A stretch of DNA of 33,071 nt from a bacterium UBP1_UBA4783 (GCA_002403075.1 DHHB01000042.1:1-33071), one strand, 5' to 3'. Positions 15,803-24,320 are shown, counted from the first letter of the stretch. Numbers and translations: made by a program. Notes: generated by a model not told the origin, from the sequence alone.

Positions 15803-15830
15803 GAGAGTGCGCCCCTGCGGGCGCACTCTC
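15803..15830 (-). terminator. perfect 12-bp hairpin without a U-tract
   Basis: Bases 15803-15814 and 15819-15830 are perfect inverted repeats around a 4-base loop (CTGC). The hairpin lies 24 bases past the stop of the DUF1573 gene and before the TlpA-like gene. Neither strand has a T-run after it, so it may be a tail-less terminator, an mRNA-stabilising 3' hairpin, or a processing site between the two cistrons. Confidence 0.55.
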
Positions 15831-15853
15831 GAGGTCGACGTATTCCGAGCCGG

Positions 15854-16939
15854 CTACTTGCCGGTCTTAGGGGCCTTTTCCGACGCGTCCGAGACGCGCA
15901 CGGTGCCGATAAGGTCGAGGTTGAGAACCTTGTACCTCGGATGGCTCGTGTGGATCTTGACCGAGCCCATGTACTGTCCAATCCTGCTCGAGGGGCGCAC
16001 CCAGACGGTGCCCCGGAACGATTTGCCCGGAACGAGCTCCTGGATCTTCACGGTGATCTCGTCGCTCGTCGGCTCGACCTTGAGGATCTTGAGCGAATCG
16101 CCCCGCGCCGAAACGATGTTGAACTGGCGCTCGAAGCTCTTCGTCGCGCCGGGCGGAATCACCATTTCGCTGAAGTAGATGCGGTCGGGATGGAGCTCGA
16201 CCTCGGGGGCGATCGTTATGGAGAGCTGCAGCTTCTTTTCCTTGAGCTTCGGATAATCGGTCGTGAGCACGACGCCCGCGACGAAGCTCTCCGGCGCCAT
16301 CTCCTTCTTGCGCCATACCTTGAGGCGGTACTTCTTGCCCTTCTCGATCGTTTCGAGCTTGAGTCCGATCTTTTCCTCGAACCCCTTCCGCTTGGCCTCG
16401 TCGTCCCACCGCACGCCGGTGATGTTCACGGGGCTCGTGAGCAGGTTCGTGACGACGCTCTCGATCTTGAAGTCCTCCTCGACGAATCCGGCCCACCGGA
16501 GCTCCTTGGAGAACTCGAAGACCTTCTTGATGTTCATCTGAATGGACAGGCTGAAGCTCGCGTTCTCGGGGTCGTTCGTCCTCACGGCGAATTGCTTCTC
16601 CGAGAAGCCGGGGTAGAGCTTCCGTCCGTCGATCGTTACGTTTACCCGGCCCTCCTTCCCGGGAGGGATGGCCTTGTCGTAGTCGGCCACGGAGCAGCCT
16701 CAACCGGGTTTGACGCTGAGGATCTGGAGCTCTCCGGCGCCGGTGTTCTTTATGACGAACGAATGCGAGTAATCCTGCCCCTCGAGCACCTCTCCAAGGT
16801 TCACGGTCTTCTCCGAGACGACGGCGACCGGTTTCTTCTCCGCCGGGACGCCCCGAGGGTTCGTCTGGGCGAAACACGCCGCCGTGAAAACCCCGGCGAG
16901 GACGAGCGCGAGGGACAACACGATGATTTTTCTGCGCAT
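15854..16939 (-). CDS. DUF1573 exported protein, predicted selenoprotein (in-frame UGA = Sec80)
   Basis: The gene reads as one 361-residue protein if the single in-frame TGA at 16700-16702 is decoded as selenocysteine. The N-terminus (MRRKIIVLSLALVLAGVF) is a signal peptide, possibly of lipoprotein type (Cys22). Residues about 40-130 form a DUF1573 (Ig-like) domain: NLGEVLEGQ, FVIKNTGAGELQI, then KPG-U-GCSVADY. In DUF1573 proteins this spot is normally C-G-C, so U80 replaces the first Cys and Cys82 the second. The TGA is flanked by intact, conserved sequence in the same frame. Further Ig-like segments fill residues about 130-360. The ATG at 16939 has GGAGGG upstream. A sequencing error or recent nonsense mutation is the alternative. 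The function of the domain is not established; a redox role is inferred. Confidence 0.78.
16668..16690 (-). promoter_or_regulatory. candidate bacterial SECIS element
   Basis: On the minus strand, 16690-16685 (GUGGCC) pairs with 16673-16668 (GGCCAU) to give a 6-bp stem with one G-U pair. It closes an 11-base loop whose first base is G. The loop starts 16 bases after the UGA at 16702-16700. This meets the published bacterial SECIS pattern: small loop, G in the first two loop positions, 16-37 bases from UGA. A second hairpin (CCCTCC/GGAGGG) follows a little further on. Confidence 0.6.
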
Positions 16940-16993
16940 AGCCGAACTGCCCTCCATACGGTTGCAATTCCTGAAGGGGCGACCAATCAATAG

Positions 16994-17022
16994 ATTATAC
17001 GCGATCGAGGGGGGTCGTTCCA
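16994..17022 (-). promoter_or_regulatory. sigma-70-type promoter of the DUF1573/TlpA pair
   Basis: On the minus strand a perfect TATAAT (16994-16999) lies 17 bases from TGGAAC (17017-17022), a weak -35. Transcription would begin near 16987, about 48 bases before the ATG at 16939. It diverges from the dehydrogenase promoter in the same 212-base gap. Confidence 0.6.
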
Positions 17023-17081
17023 CTGAAATATTTCCCCGCGGGCGCCCGCCGGTTGCGGAACGCGGGCGGGAGGCGGCCGCC

Positions 17082-17110
17082 TTGACAGGGGGGGTGCAAG
17101 GCGTTATGTT
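17082..17110 (+). promoter_or_regulatory. near-consensus sigma-70 promoter of the dehydrogenase gene
   Basis: TTGACA (17082-17087) and TATGTT (17105-17110) are separated by exactly 17 bases, containing a run of seven G. The expected start is near 17117, about 35 bases before the ATG at 17152. This is one of the best promoters in the window and suggests strong basal expression. Confidence 0.75.
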
Positions 17111-17151
17111 CGCTCAAATGGCGCTGGCCGCGCTCGGAAAGGAAGGACCTC

Positions 17152-18438
17152 ATGGCCGACAAATCTTTCAACGCGTTCGAGATGGCGCAGGCGCAGTTCG
17201 ACCGCGTCGCGGGTCTTCTCGACCTCGACGAGGCGACGCGACAACTCCTCAGATATAACCTGCGCGAATATCACGTGAGCATCCCCGTCCGCATGGACGA
17301 CGGGAGCCACAAGGTGTTCCGGGGATTCCGCGTGCAGCACAACGACGCGCGCGGCCCCGCGAAGGGCGGCATCCGCTTCCACCCGATGGAGACGATCGAC
17401 ACGGTGCGCGCGCTCGCCATGTGGATGACGTGGAAGTGCGCGGTCGTCGACATCCCGCTCGGGGGCGGCAAGGGCGGCGTCATCTGCGATCCGCACCACC
17501 TGAGCATGCGCGAGCAGGAGCAGGTCTGCCGCGGCTGGGTGAGGCAGCTCTCGAAGAACATGGGGCCCCTCACCGACGTGCCGGCGCCCGACGTCATGAC
17601 GAGCGCGCAGCACATGCTCTGGATGCTCGACGAGTTCGAAACGATCCGCGGCGAGAAGCTCCCCGGCTTCATCACCGGCAAGCCGGTCGGCATGGGCGGC
17701 TCCCTCGGCCGGACCGAGGCGACGGGCTTCGGCGTGGTCTTCACGATCCGCGAGGCCCTCAAGGAGCTCAACATCCCGCCGAGCGAAACGACGGCGAGCG
17801 TTCAGGGGTTCGGCAACGTCGCGCAGTACGCCATCGATCTCTATCAGCAGATCTGGGGGAAGGTCGTCTGCGTCTCGTGCTGGGATCAGACCGACCAAAC
17901 TTCCTACTCGTTCCGCAAGAAGAACGGCATCGATCTCGCCGAGCTGCGCGGCATCACCGACCGTTTCGGCGGCATCGACAAGGCCAAGGCGAAAGAGCTC
18001 GGCTACGAGATCCTTCCGGGGGAGGCGTGGCTCGAGCAGGACGTCGACATCCTCATTCCCGCGGCCCTCGAGAATCAGATCACCGCTGCGAACGTGAAGA
18101 AGATCGGCGACCGCGTGAAGATCATCGCCGAGGGCGCGAACGGCCCCACGAGCCCGGAGGCCGACGCCGCGATCGCGAAGCGGAAGATCTTCATGATCCC
18201 CGATCTCCTCGCCAACGCGGGCGGCGTGACCTGCAGCTACTTCGAGCAGGTCCAGTGCAACATGAACTACTTCTGGGAGAAGGACGAGGTGCTCGGCAAG
18301 CTCGACGTCAAGATGACCTCGGCCTTCGCCGCCGTGAGCGAGCTCGCGAAGAAGCGCGGGATCTACATGCGCGACGCCGCGTACGTCATCGCCGTCGGAC
18401 GCGTCGCGCGGGCCTGCAAGGACCGAGGGTGGGTGTAA
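17152..18438 (+). CDS. gdhA: Glu/Leu/Phe/Val dehydrogenase (glutamate dehydrogenase type)
   Basis: This 428-residue cytoplasmic enzyme should interconvert glutamate and 2-oxoglutarate plus ammonia with NAD(P). The N-terminal substrate domain has FRVQHNDARGPAKGGIRFHP (about residues 59-78) and the catalytic Lys segment DIPLGGGKGGV (about 99-109). The Rossmann domain has VQGFGNVAQYA (about 219-229) and the C-terminal part has LANAGGVTCSYFE. Length is typical of the hexameric family I enzymes. The ATG follows GGAAGGA. Substrate within the family (Glu against Leu/Val/Phe) is not certain from motifs alone; the long N-terminal domain and motifs favour glutamate. A strong hairpin lies after the stop. 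Confidence 0.9.
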   Translation: MADKSFNAFEMAQAQFDRVAGLLDLDEATRQLLRYNLREYHVSIPVRMDDGSHKVFRGFRVQHNDARGPAKGGIRFHPMETIDTVRALAMWMTWKCAVVDIPLGGGKGGVICDPHHLSMREQEQVCRGWVRQLSKNMGPLTDVPAPDVMTSAQHMLWMLDEFETIRGEKLPGFITGKPVGMGGSLGRTEATGFGVVFTIREALKELNIPPSETTASVQGFGNVAQYAIDLYQQIWGKVVCVSCWDQTDQTSYSFRKKNGIDLAELRGITDRFGGIDKAKAKELGYEILPGEAWLEQDVDILIPAALENQITAANVKKIGDRVKIIAEGANGPTSPEADAAIAKRKIFMIPDLLANAGGVTCSYFEQVQCNMNYFWEKDEVLGKLDVKMTSAFAAVSELAKKRGIYMRDAAYVIAVGRVARACKDRGWV

Positions 18439-18473
18439 GAGCCCCTCTCCGGACGGCGACCGAACGATAACGC

Positions 18474-18505
18474 CGGAAGGCTCCCCCGGGGGGGGGAGCC
18501 TTCCG
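18474..18505 (+). terminator. very stable 14-bp hairpin after gdhA, no U-tract
   Basis: Bases 18474-18487 and 18492-18505 form a perfect 14-bp stem around a GGGG loop. It begins 36 bases after the gdhA stop and 37 bases before the next start. No T-run follows on the plus strand. It probably separates gdhA from the PPDK_N genes as a tail-less terminator, or protects the gdhA mRNA 3' end. Confidence 0.6.
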
Positions 18506-18541
18506 CGCCGACCCGCCGGCGGAAGAGCGAGGATCCTCGGC

Positions 18542-20299
18542 ATGCGAAAGAGGATATACAGCCCGCACCGCGGATCCCTCGCGCGTTTCGACCGGCAGTT
18601 CCTTTCTTCGGCGTCTCGGTTCACCTACATCGGTTCGGGGGAGCTCGGCGGCAAGGCGCACGGCCTCGCCCGGGTCAAGGGGATCCTCGACGCGAAGTTC
18701 CGGAACGCCTTCGCCCCCGCCGTCGAGGTGGCGATCCCGTCCCTCACGGTCGTCACGACCGATCTCTTCGACCTTTTCATGAAGGAGAACGATCTCTTCG
18801 AGATCGCGTACTCGGGAGAGCGGGACGACCTCGTCGCGCACGCGTTCCAGCGCGCCTCTCTCCCCGTGCAGCTCGTCGGCGACCTGCGCGCGCTCGTCGA
18901 GCAGGTCCATACGCCGCTCGCGGTCCGCTCGTCGAGCCTCCTCGAGGACGCCATGTTCGAGCCGTTCGCGAGCGTGTACGCGACGAAGATGGTGCCGAAT
19001 AACCAGCCGGACGCCGACACGCGCTTCCGCAAGCTCGCCGAGGCGATCAAGTTCGTCTACGCCTCGACCTTCTTCCGCTCGGCGCGCAACTACATGAAGG
19101 CGACCCACCACGCGACGATCGACGAGAAGATGGCGGTGATCGTGCAGGAGGTCGTCGGCGCGCGCTTCGGAGACCGGTTCTACCCGCACATATCGGGGGT
19201 GCTCCGCTCGTACAACTTCTACCCCGTCGGCTACGCGAAGCCGGAGGAGGGCGTGGCGGAGCTCGCGCTCGGACTGGGCCGCACGATCGTCGACGACGGC
19301 GTCGCGTGGTCGTTTTCGCCGAGCTACCCGCGGATCGACCCGCCGTTCAAGTCGACCCGCGACATGCTCAAGCACACGCAGACCCGGCTCTGGGCCGTCA
19401 ATATGGGCAAGCCGCCCGAATACGACCCGATCAACGAAACCGAATACCTCGTCCAGGTCGGAATCGAGGAGGCGGAGTACGACGGAACGATCCGGCACCT
19501 CGCCTCGACGTACATCCCCGCGGACGACGCCGTCGAAATGGGGATCGAGGCGCGCGGACCGCGGATCGTCGATTTCTCGCCGATCCTCAAGGCGGGCCTC
19601 CTGCCGCTCCCCGAGCTGCTCCGTTCCCTCAAGGAGACGTGCGAAGAGATGCTCGGCGCCATGGTCGAGGTGGAGTTCGCCGTGACCCTCGACCGGGAGC
19701 GCTGCGCCCCGGCGTCGTTCGGCTTTCTGCAGGTGCGCCCGATGGTCGTCTCGACGGCGGCCGTCGATCTCGACGAGAATGAGCTCGCCGGGGAACGCGT
19801 CCTCCTCTCCTCGGAGACGGTGCTCGGCAACGGCGCGCTCGACACGATCCGCGACATCGTGTACGTGGACCCCGATCGCTTCGACGTCATGAAATCCCGC
19901 GAGATCGCCGCCGAGATCGAGCGGCTGAACGGCCCGCTCGTCGAAGCGCGGCGGCCCTACCTCCTCATCGGCCTCGGCCGGTGGGGGACGACCGACCCGC
20001 TCGGCGGGATCCCGGTGGATTTCGGCCAGATATCCGGGGCCGCGGTGATCGTCGAGGCGTCGCTGCCGAACCTGGCGTTCACGCTGAGCCAGGGATCGCA
20101 TTTCTTCCATAACGTCACGAGCTTCAAGATCCTCTACTTTTCGATCCGCCATCACGACGAGCACGGCATCGACTGGGGCTGGCTGCGGCGGCAGGAGCGC
20201 CGGTGGGACGGCGCGTTCGCGAGCCGCGTCGAGCTCGCCGCCCCGCTCCTCGTGAAGGTGGACGGCCGGAGCGGCCGGGGAGTGATCCTCCATGACTGA
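18542..20299 (+). CDS. PEP/pyruvate-binding-domain (PPDK_N) protein, short paralogue
   Basis: This 585-residue protein starts with a PPDK_N domain: the GELGGKAHGLARVK entry motif near residue 32-45 and PLAVRSSSLLED near residue 126-137. These match the nucleotide-binding region of pyruvate phosphate dikinase and PEP synthase. A conserved C-terminal block follows, with GLGRWGTTDP (about 477-486) and GSHFFHNVTSFKILY (about 519-533). The same block occurs in the next gene, so the two are paralogues. I see no phosphohistidine swivel domain and no PEP-binding barrel, so a full PPDK or PEP synthase reaction is not expected. The function is unknown; phosphotransfer to a partner protein is one possibility. 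The stop overlaps the next start by 8 bases. Confidence 0.82.
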   Translation: MRKRIYSPHRGSLARFDRQFLSSASRFTYIGSGELGGKAHGLARVKGILDAKFRNAFAPAVEVAIPSLTVVTTDLFDLFMKENDLFEIAYSGERDDLVAHAFQRASLPVQLVGDLRALVEQVHTPLAVRSSSLLEDAMFEPFASVYATKMVPNNQPDADTRFRKLAEAIKFVYASTFFRSARNYMKATHHATIDEKMAVIVQEVVGARFGDRFYPHISGVLRSYNFYPVGYAKPEEGVAELALGLGRTIVDDGVAWSFSPSYPRIDPPFKSTRDMLKHTQTRLWAVNMGKPPEYDPINETEYLVQVGIEEAEYDGTIRHLASTYIPADDAVEMGIEARGPRIVDFSPILKAGLLPLPELLRSLKETCEEMLGAMVEVEFAVTLDRERCAPASFGFLQVRPMVVSTAAVDLDENELAGERVLLSSETVLGNGALDTIRDIVYVDPDRFDVMKSREIAAEIERLNGPLVEARRPYLLIGLGRWGTTDPLGGIPVDFGQISGAAVIVEASLPNLAFTLSQGSHFFHNVTSFKILYFSIRHHDEHGIDWGWLRRQERRWDGAFASRVELAAPLLVKVDGRSGRGVILHD

Positions 20300-23200
20300 C
20301 AATCCGAGAAAACTCGACGACATCATCCGGTTCTCGCGCGAGCGCGAGAAGGAGCTCGAGTGCCTCTACCGGATCGAGGAGATCCTCAAGAAACCGGGGC
20401 TCGAGATCGACCGGGCGATCGAAGCGATCGTCGACGCCGTCCCGTCCGGCTGGCAGTACCCAGAGGTCTGCCGGGTGAGGATCGACGTCGGCACCGAAAC
20501 GTACGCGCCGTCCGGTTTCGAGGAGACGCCGTGGGCGCAGAAAGCCGATATCTTCGTGCAGGGCAAGAAGGCGGGCGAGATCGGCGTCTACTACACGAAG
20601 GAACTGCCGCCCGCCGACGACGGTCCCTTCCTCACGCACGAGGCGAGGCTGCTGCGGGCGATCGCCGACCGGCTCGGCAGCTTCATCTTCCACCGCAGGA
20701 TCGAGCAGGCGGTGAAGGACCTGCCCGGTTTCAAGCCGGACGAAGGCGGCGGCGACTGGCAGGTCGTTCTCGAGCTCCTGCGGCAGACCGATCGGAACCT
20801 CTTCGTCGCCGTGACCGAGCGCATGCTCAACCTCCTCTGCTGGCGGGGCGTCGAGGAGGCGGAGCGGCTGCGCGAGAGATCCGGCGAGCCCGAGACCGCC
20901 GCTCCGGACGAGTCGTCCGGGCTCGTGAACCGGCCCGGGCGCCGGGCGGTCCTCGAGATCACGGACGAGAAGAGCCGCGAGATATTCGGGATCGCCGCCG
21001 AGCATTACACGGACGACCAGCTTCTCGCGTACATCCGGAACTGGATACTCGACGACAAGCTCAAGTTCCTCGTCCGCGTCGCGAGCCGGAACCTCCCCCT
21101 CGCGGAGGTGATCGACGCGCTCCGGCAGTACCGGGACATCCATACCGAAGGGGTCGAGCTCTCCGCCGCCTCGAAGAAAGGCGTGCTCGTCTCGCTCATA
21201 CGCCGCTTCCTTTCGAGCCAGCTCAACTACATCCGGATCGCGAAGAGCTACGTGGACGTGAAGGATTTCTTCGAGTTCCTCGACCGCACGATCTACTCCA
21301 CGGAGAGCAGCGGAAAGCTCGGCGGAAAATGCGCGGGGCTTTTTCTCGCGCGCCAGATCATCGAGAAGTCTCCCGAGTCGAACGAGCTGCTGCGCGGGAT
21401 CAAGACGCCGCGGAGCTGGTACATCACCTCCGATATCCTGCTCCGGTTCCTCAGCTACAACAACATGGACGAAGTCGCGGAGCAGAAGTACAAGGACGTC
21501 AACCAGGTCCGTCTCGAGTACCCGCACGTGATACAGACGTTCAAGAACGCGCGGTTCCCGTCCGAGATCGTGCAGGCGCTCTCCGTGGTGCTCGACGAGT
21601 TCGGCGACCGTCCGCTCATCATCCGCAGCTCGAGCCTCCTCGAGGACAGTCTCGGCTACTCCTTCTCGGGAAAATACCGGAGCCTGTTCCTCGCCAATCA
21701 GGGCTCGAAGCAGGAGCGCCTCGAGGCCCTCATGGACGCCATCGCCGAGGTGTACGCCTCGGTCTTCGGGCCGGACCCCATCGAATACCGCGCCGAGCGC
21801 GGGCTCCTCGACATCAGCGAAGAGATGGGGATCATGATACAGGAGGTCATCGGCACGCGGATCGGCGACTATTTCCTGCCGGCGCTCGCGGGCGTCGCCT
21901 TCAGCCGGAACGAGTTCCGGTGGTCGCCGCGCATCAAGCGCGAGGACGGCCTCATCCGCATGGTGCCCGGGCTCGGCACGCGCGCCGTGGACCGCACGAG
22001 CGACGATTATCCGGTTCTCCTCGCGCCGGGGCAGCCGGGGCTCCGCGTGAACGTGGCGATCGAGGAGATCGTCTACTACTCGCCGAGAAAGCTCGACGTC
22101 ATCAACCTCAAAACGAACAGCTTCGAGACGATGGACGCCTCCGAGCTTCTTCGCCGGCACGGCGACTCGATCCCGATGCTCGAGAAGCTCGTCTCCGTGT
22201 ACGACGGGCAGAACCTCCGGCGGCCGCTCGCGATGGGCGTCGACGCCGGCGCGGACGCCCTCTATTTCACCTTCGAGGGGCTCATCTCGGACAACGCCTT
22301 CGTCCCGCGGATGAACGGGCTCCTCAAGCTGCTCGAGGCGAAGCTCGGCACGCCCGTCGACATCGAGTTCGCGCACGACGGGCGCGACTTCTACCTCCTT
22401 CAGTGCCGTCCGCAGAGCTTCGGCGAGGACGCGGCCCCCGCGCCGATCCCGAAGGACGTGCCGCGCGATTCGATCGTCTTCTCCGCCCGGCGCCACGTCT
22501 CGAACGGCCGCGTGCCCGATATCACGCATATCGTGTACGTCGATCCCGAGGCGTACGGCGCCCTCCCGGAGCGGAGCGACCTCCTCGCCGTCGGGCGCGC
22601 CGTCGGCCGTCTCAACAAGCTCCTCCCGAAGCGGCAGTTCATCCTCATGGGGCCCGGGCGGTGGGGCAGCAGGGGCGACATCAAGCTCGGCGTGAACATC
22701 ACCTACTCGGACATCAACAAGACGGCGGTCCTCGTCGAGATCGCGCGCCGGACCGGGGGCTACACGCCCGATCTCTCCTTCGGCACCCACTTCTTTCAGG
22801 ACCTCGTCGAGGGGGAGATCCGCTACCTGCCGCTCTACCCCGACGACGAAGGGATCGTCTTCAACGAGCGGTTCCTTCTCGGCGCGCCCAACATCGTGGC
22901 CGATCTGCTGCCCGAGTACGCGCACCTCGCCGGCGCGCTGAGGCTCATCGACGTGCCGGCCTCGACGGGCGGCAAGGTGCTGCGCGTGCTCATGAACGCC
23001 GAGCTGAACGAGGCGATCGGCATCCTCGCCGAGCCTCACGCCGGAGCGGAGCTCCCCGCGGCGACGCAGGACGACGCCTCGCGGCCCGCCGAGCAGTTCT
23101 GGGTATGGCGGCTCCGCATGGCCGAGCGCATCGCCCTCGAGACGGACGCCGAGCGGTTCGGCGTGGCGGCGATGTACGTCTTCGGTAGCACGAAGAACGC

Positions 23201-23468
23201 GACCGCGGGCCTCAAGAGCGACATCGACCTCCTCGTGCACTTCCGCGGCACCGCTGCGCAGCGCGCCGATCTCCTCTCGTGGCTCGGAGGCTGGAGCCTC
23301 GCCCTCGACGAGATGAACTACCAGCGCACGGGCTACCGCACCGGCGGGCTCCTCGACGTGCACGTCGTGACCGACGAGGATATCGAGAAAAAGACGAGCT
23401 ACGCGATCAAGATCGGCGCCGTCACCGACGCCGCCCGTCAGCTGCCGATGAAGAAGACGGGGGAATAG
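20292..23468 (+). CDS. GAF-like / PPDK_N / nucleotidyltransferase fusion protein
   Basis: This 1058-residue protein joins several parts. Residues about 15-150 look like a GAF-type sensor region. A helical linker runs to about 320. A PPDK_N domain follows, with SSGKLGGKCAGLFLARQI near 335-352, IIRSSSLLEDSLGYSFSGKY near 442-461, and IMIQEVIGTRIGDYFLPALA after it. The block shared with the upstream gene comes next (GPGRWGS near 787, THFFQDLVEGEIRYL near 832). The last 130 residues are a minimal nucleotidyltransferase domain with GS (965-966), SDIDLL (Asp977, Asp979) and Asp1022, the usual metal-binding triad. No phosphohistidine or PEP-barrel domain is visible. The domain set suggests a regulatory or signalling enzyme that senses energy state, but this is inference. 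Confidence 0.82.
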   Translation: MTDNPRKLDDIIRFSREREKELECLYRIEEILKKPGLEIDRAIEAIVDAVPSGWQYPEVCRVRIDVGTETYAPSGFEETPWAQKADIFVQGKKAGEIGVYYTKELPPADDGPFLTHEARLLRAIADRLGSFIFHRRIEQAVKDLPGFKPDEGGGDWQVVLELLRQTDRNLFVAVTERMLNLLCWRGVEEAERLRERSGEPETAAPDESSGLVNRPGRRAVLEITDEKSREIFGIAAEHYTDDQLLAYIRNWILDDKLKFLVRVASRNLPLAEVIDALRQYRDIHTEGVELSAASKKGVLVSLIRRFLSSQLNYIRIAKSYVDVKDFFEFLDRTIYSTESSGKLGGKCAGLFLARQIIEKSPESNELLRGIKTPRSWYITSDILLRFLSYNNMDEVAEQKYKDVNQVRLEYPHVIQTFKNARFPSEIVQALSVVLDEFGDRPLIIRSSSLLEDSLGYSFSGKYRSLFLANQGSKQERLEALMDAIAEVYASVFGPDPIEYRAERGLLDISEEMGIMIQEVIGTRIGDYFLPALAGVAFSRNEFRWSPRIKREDGLIRMVPGLGTRAVDRTSDDYPVLLAPGQPGLRVNVAIEEIVYYSPRKLDVINLKTNSFETMDASELLRRHGDSIPMLEKLVSVYDGQNLRRPLAMGVDAGADALYFTFEGLISDNAFVPRMNGLLKLLEAKLGTPVDIEFAHDGRDFYLLQCRPQSFGEDAAPAPIPKDVPRDSIVFSARRHVSNGRVPDITHIVYVDPEAYGALPERSDLLAVGRAVGRLNKLLPKRQFILMGPGRWGSRGDIKLGVNITYSDINKTAVLVEIARRTGGYTPDLSFGTHFFQDLVEGEIRYLPLYPDDEGIVFNERFLLGAPNIVADLLPEYAHLAGALRLIDVPASTGGKVLRVLMNAELNEAIGILAEPHAGAELPAATQDDASRPAEQFWVWRLRMAERIALETDAERFGVAAMYVFGSTKNATAGLKSDIDLLVHFRGTAAQRADLLSWLGGWSLALDEMNYQRTGYRTGGLLDVHVVTDEDIEKKTSYAIKIGAVTDAARQLPMKKTGE

Positions 23469-23471
23469 CCG

Positions 23472-24320
23472 TCAGAGGAGCTCCCGCGAGGCGCCGTCCG
23501 GATCCTCCAGATCGAACCTCACGAGCGCGAGCTCGGGCCCGTCGTGGGCCGCCGAGAGGGCGACGGTGCGCCCGATCCGCGCGCGCCACGTCCCCGTCAG
23601 GCGCGCCGACTCGTGAACGTGGCCGTGGAGGGTCACGAGCGGGGAACGCTCCTCGATGAAGCGGCGTATCGCGATGCTCCCGACGTGAACGTCGAGCGGA
23701 ACGTGGTCGATCTTCATCCCGTCGAGGGCAGCGCGGTCGAGCCCCGACTCGTGCGGCGGCGCGTGGAAGAGGAAGACCGCGTTCGAAAGGTCGTCGGAGC
23801 CGGCGAGGGCGGCGAGGTCATCCTTGATCGTCGCGAACTCGATCTCGTCGCGCGGCACCTTGACCGTGCGCGCGCCCTCGTCGGGCGGCACGCATCCCGG
23901 ATCGACGTGCCGCGAGACGTCGTACCGCTCCCAGTCCTTGAGGCGGAACGGCGTCGGAGGGACGTAGGAGTAGCCATACACGGTCCAGCGGTCGAGCTCT
24001 TCCTTTCGTCCGTGCACGTAGGAGATGAGCCCCGCACGCCCGGCGTCCTCGAGCGTCTTCTCGGCGAGCCGCCCGTCGTCGTTGCCGAGGATGACGAAGA
24101 CGCGGGGGTAGTCCGCGCCGAGCTCCTCGCGAAGACGCGCCAGCTCCGCGAGGAAATACCCCGAGAGAAAATCCCCCTCGCCGCCGCGGCCGGCGAAATG
24201 CGGGAGGATGTCCCCGCCGACGAAAACGGCGCGCGGCCGCTCGCGGGCGATCGCGTCGAAGAGCTTCCGGCAGCGGTCGCGCCGCCCGTGCAGGTCGGAT
24301 ACGAAGAGGCATTCCGTCAT
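23472..24320 (-). CDS. calcineurin-like metallophosphoesterase
   Basis: This 282-residue cytoplasmic protein has the metallophosphoesterase motifs in order: FVSDLHGRRD (about residues 6-15), GGDILPHF (about 35-42), ILGNDD (about 77-82) and LHGHVHES (about 234-241). Together they bind two metal ions. The substrate cannot be read from the sequence. It is convergent with the PPDK_N fusion gene, with only three bases between the two stops, and divergent from the NifS-like gene. The ATG at 24320 has a G-rich site upstream. Confidence 0.9.
   Translation of the reverse strand: MTECLFVSDLHGRRDRCRKLFDAIARERPRAVFVGGDILPHFAGRGGEGDFLSGYFLAELARLREELGADYPRVFVILGNDDGRLAEKTLEDAGRAGLISYVHGRKEELDRWTVYGYSYVPPTPFRLKDWERYDVSRHVDPGCVPPDEGARTVKVPRDEIEFATIKDDLAALAGSDDLSNAVFLFHAPPHESGLDRAALDGMKIDHVPLDVHVGSIAIRRFIEERSPLVTLHGHVHESARLTGTWRARIGRTVALSAAHDGPELALVRFDLEDPDGASRELL

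Noticed and set aside
16700..16702. The TGA read as a normal stop, giving two separate small genes.
   Set aside because: The frames on both sides are identical and together make one conserved DUF1573 domain. The downstream piece would start at an internal GTG with no ribosome site and no signal peptide.
17104..18624. A long minus-strand open frame opposite gdhA.
   Set aside because: It is the mirror of the conserved dehydrogenase and shows no domain; GC-rich codon bias keeps such frames open.
20124..23363. A very long open frame on the minus strand (over 1000 codons) opposite the PPDK_N fusion gene.
   Set aside because: It is rich in Arg, Glu, His and Val in the pattern of an antisense shadow of a GC-rich gene, has no recognisable domain, and the plus strand encodes clear conserved motifs.
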